Part shown: positions 62,611 to 64,000 of the stretch, piece after piece | Numbering within the stretch: the stretch's first letter is position 1 | How the letters are laid out: each line of letters begins with the position of its first letter | Source: Lutibaculum baratangense AMV1 | GTDB taxonomy: Bacteria; Pseudomonadota; Alphaproteobacteria; Rhizobiales; Tepidamorphaceae | Direction of reading: 5' to 3' | Length of the DNA: 64,000 bases | Assembly (NCBI RefSeq): GCF_000496075.1 | Contig: NZ_AWXZ01000035.1 | Coordinates: 124,001-188,000, forward strand | Program-made: the position numbers and the translations under genes | Notes under the pieces: model-generated | The model's input: the letters and a program-made list of their open reading frames with translations, nothing else | Told to the model about the DNA's origin: nothing | Database searches by the model: none

Positions 62611-63636
62611 ATGATTTCCGATGAAAGCAGCTCGAAGTCCAGGATGGGATGCGAGTACTTCGACATCCTCGAGGAGCGGGGGCATGTCGGGGTCTGGACG
62701 TGGAACCTCGTCGACGACGAGCTCGACTGGTCTGACGGCCTCTACCGGCTGTTCGGACTCGTGCCGGGACACGGGCGCCCGACGCGCGAGTTCTTCCATT
62801 CGATGATCCATCCGGAGGACCGCCCGCTGCAATTGAAGCGGGCGCAGGCCATGCGCGACGGGTTGGCGCTGAGCTTCGATTTCCGGCTGATCCGGCCGAA
62901 CGGCTCCGTGCGCTGGATGACCACGAAGACGGAGTCGCTGTCGGATCGCGACGGGCGGCCGGTGCGCGTCGTCGGCATCGTGCTCGACATCACGGCGCGC
63001 AAGCGCCTCGAGGGCGAGCTCGGGGCGTCGACCGAGCGGTTCAAGGCCCTGGCCGCCGCCGCGGGCGGTCTCGTGTTCGCGGCGCATACGGATGGAAGCG
63101 CCGAACTGCTTTCCGACCCGCAGGGTCTGTTCGAAGGCGCGTTGATGGACGGCCTCGAGAGTTGGATCGACCTTCTCGCGCCGGAGGACCGGCCTCCGGC
63201 CCGTCACGCGTGGGAGCGTGCGGTGGCGCATGGCGAGCCGCTGGAGATCGACTGCCGGCTGGCGTCCGGGGAGGTGGACGGACACAGCTTCCGGGTTCAC
63301 ATGACACCGGTCGCCTCGTCGGACGGCCAGACGCGGGAGTGGCTGGGCTTGTGCCGGGATTTCGGACTCGCCGGCCTCGGGAGCGTCGCGGGCGAAGAGG
63401 CGCATCAGCCGACCGGCGCCCAGCTCCGCGCCGCCCGGGGCATCCTCAACTGGTCGGTGCGCGAGCTGGCAGAAGCCGCCGACATCTCCGTCTCGACGAT
63501 CCGCCGGCTCGAGGAGATGGACGGGGCGCCGCCGAGCTTCGAGCCGAAGCTGGCCGAGGTGCAGAAGGCGCTGGAGGCGGCCGGTGTCGAGTTCATCTTT
63601 CCGCAGCTCGGCCAGCCGGCCGTGCGCCCGCGCTGA
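62611..63636 (+). CDS. PAS-PAS-HTH one-component regulator
   Basis: A 341-aa soluble protein. The first PAS/PAC region (about residues 15-130) is clear: HVGVWTWNLVDDELDWSDGL, FHSMIHPEDRPLQL, NGSVRWMTTKTESL and VVGIVLDITARKRLEGEL. The second PAS-like region (about 135-250) is divergent. The C-terminal 60 residues form a helix-turn-helix of the XRE type (LRAARGILNWSVRELAEAAD, ISVSTIRRLEEMDG). No kinase, receiver or GGDEF domain. It therefore looks like a direct sensor-to-DNA switch. ATG 62611; a GTG at 62602 is also possible. Confidence 0.82.
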   Translation: MISDESSSKSRMGCEYFDILEERGHVGVWTWNLVDDELDWSDGLYRLFGLVPGHGRPTREFFHSMIHPEDRPLQLKRAQAMRDGLALSFDFRLIRPNGSVRWMTTKTESLSDRDGRPVRVVGIVLDITARKRLEGELGASTERFKALAAAAGGLVFAAHTDGSAELLSDPQGLFEGALMDGLESWIDLLAPEDRPPARHAWERAVAHGEPLEIDCRLASGEVDGHSFRVHMTPVASSDGQTREWLGLCRDFGLAGLGSVAGEEAHQPTGAQLRAARGILNWSVRELAEAADISVSTIRRLEEMDGAPPSFEPKLAEVQKALEAAGVEFIFPQLGQPAVRPR

Positions 63637-64000
63637 CCTCTCCGATCCTGCCGCGGTGCCACGGCAGCGGACGAATCTCCAGTCGGACGCGTGATTCCGT
63701 AGAGAGTCTCGACAGTCGACGCGCATATGCTGCAGAATCGACGCGTTTATACTGAGAACTCGGCTTAAATCTCTAGAAACAAAACAGTTCTACGCTCCTC
63801 TCCGGTGGTGGTCCCGATCTCGGGCCGCCGTCACGAAGTTCGTGGGGACGGCGGAGCCTATGCTCCGGCGGACCCTAGATAACGCGCCTCCGGGCGCATC
63901 CGTCCCGTGCGGTGCCCCCGGTGCCGCCGACAGCCCCTGCAGCGGGGCCGCCATTGGGTGGAAGGCGGGGACGGAACAACAATCAGAGAGGGGACAGCAA
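63637..64000 (+). other. gene-free, structured leader region of a gene beyond the window
   Basis: I see no gene in these 364 bp. They hold a tandem 22-bp repeat (63716-63759), a CACGAA-G-TTCGTG palindrome (63832-63844), a CGGAGC/GCTCCG hairpin (63852-63867) and a GC-rich stretch able to fold further. The window ends with AGAGAGGGGACAGCAA, a good ribosome-binding site, so a start codon is expected at about 64001. A riboswitch is possible but no known class was recognised. Confidence 0.5.
63716..63759 (+). repeat. tandem 22-bp direct repeat in a promoter region
   Basis: TCGACGCG recurs at 63716 and 63738. The following bases also agree in part (nnTATnCTG), giving two units exactly 22 bp apart, two helical turns. 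This spacing is usual for dimeric activator sites such as response-regulator boxes. Confidence 0.5.

Noticed and set aside
63900-64000. Cobalamin riboswitch suggested by GCCATTGGGTGGAAGGC near the right edge
   Set aside because: Only a short resemblance to one internal block; the B12 box and the other conserved blocks were not found.

Overview
The window is GC-rich chromosomal DNA of an alphaproteobacterium, most likely a Hyphomicrobiales (Rhizobiales) member. The evidence is the gene content (divergent tlpA and argH, a cobalamin adenosyltransferase next to etfBA and a 3-hydroxybutyryl-CoA dehydrogenase, a HisKA_2-type kinase, a peptide-controlled leuA), a CtrA-like box and an EcfG-like promoter. 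I cannot name the genus. No phage, insertion sequence, CRISPR array or rRNA was seen. Most of the window is ordinary housekeeping and transport DNA; hicAB is the only clearly mobile-type cassette.

Layout. 1-1657: end of an EF-hand protein, a 46-aa exported peptide, a frameshifted SpoU/TrmH methyltransferase and a small membrane protein. 1774-10731: a sugar-acid regulon on the minus strand (TRAP transporter dctPQM, IlvD/Edd dehydratase, dgoK, dgoA and a kinase fused to methylglyoxal synthase), facing a LacI-type repressor. The repressor follows a small overlapping ORF made of 18-bp repeats, and two LacI-type operators sit on the dctP promoter. 10758-16474: dppABCDF dipeptide importer. 16727-21285: tRNA-Leu, DedA/YqaA-type protein, dsbB, HNH nuclease, alkA, gluQ, AEC carrier. 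21531-24128: signalling cluster (orphan receiver, two Crp/Fnr paralogues, sensorless kinase). 24237-31724: YihY, host-attachment protein, tspO, twin-TM protein, B12 adenosyltransferase, hicAB, rhomboid, etfBA and hbd.

31822-41604: small CtrA-boxed gene, tlpA, argH, FMN reductase, SDR, a charge-segregated protein behind an EcfG-like promoter, CYTH protein, folK-folB-folP, ilvC, GNAT, Tim44-like protein. 41748-45115: TonB siderophore receptor translationally joined to an RhtX-type permease. 45269-50138: KdsB-type cytidylyltransferase, PhzF protein, membrane diguanylate cyclase, and an NMT1-type solute-binding domain fused to a TRIC/UPF0126 channel domain. 50331-52125: Leu-codon-rich leader peptide, attenuator-like hairpin and leuA. 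52223-64000: TauE exporter, TAXI-TRAP importer, glycosyltransferase, KpsF-type isomerase, betaine-aldehyde dehydrogenase, tRNA-Lys, small ORF, LhgO-type oxidase, a PAS-PAS-HTH regulator, and a structured leader for a gene beyond the window.

The strongest candidates for something undescribed are the 2-keto-3-deoxysugar kinase/methylglyoxal synthase fusion (1774-3138), the solute-binding/TRIC channel fusion (48414-50138, a possible ligand-gated channel) and the repeat-encoded leader ORF overlapping the lacI-type start (9599-9712).
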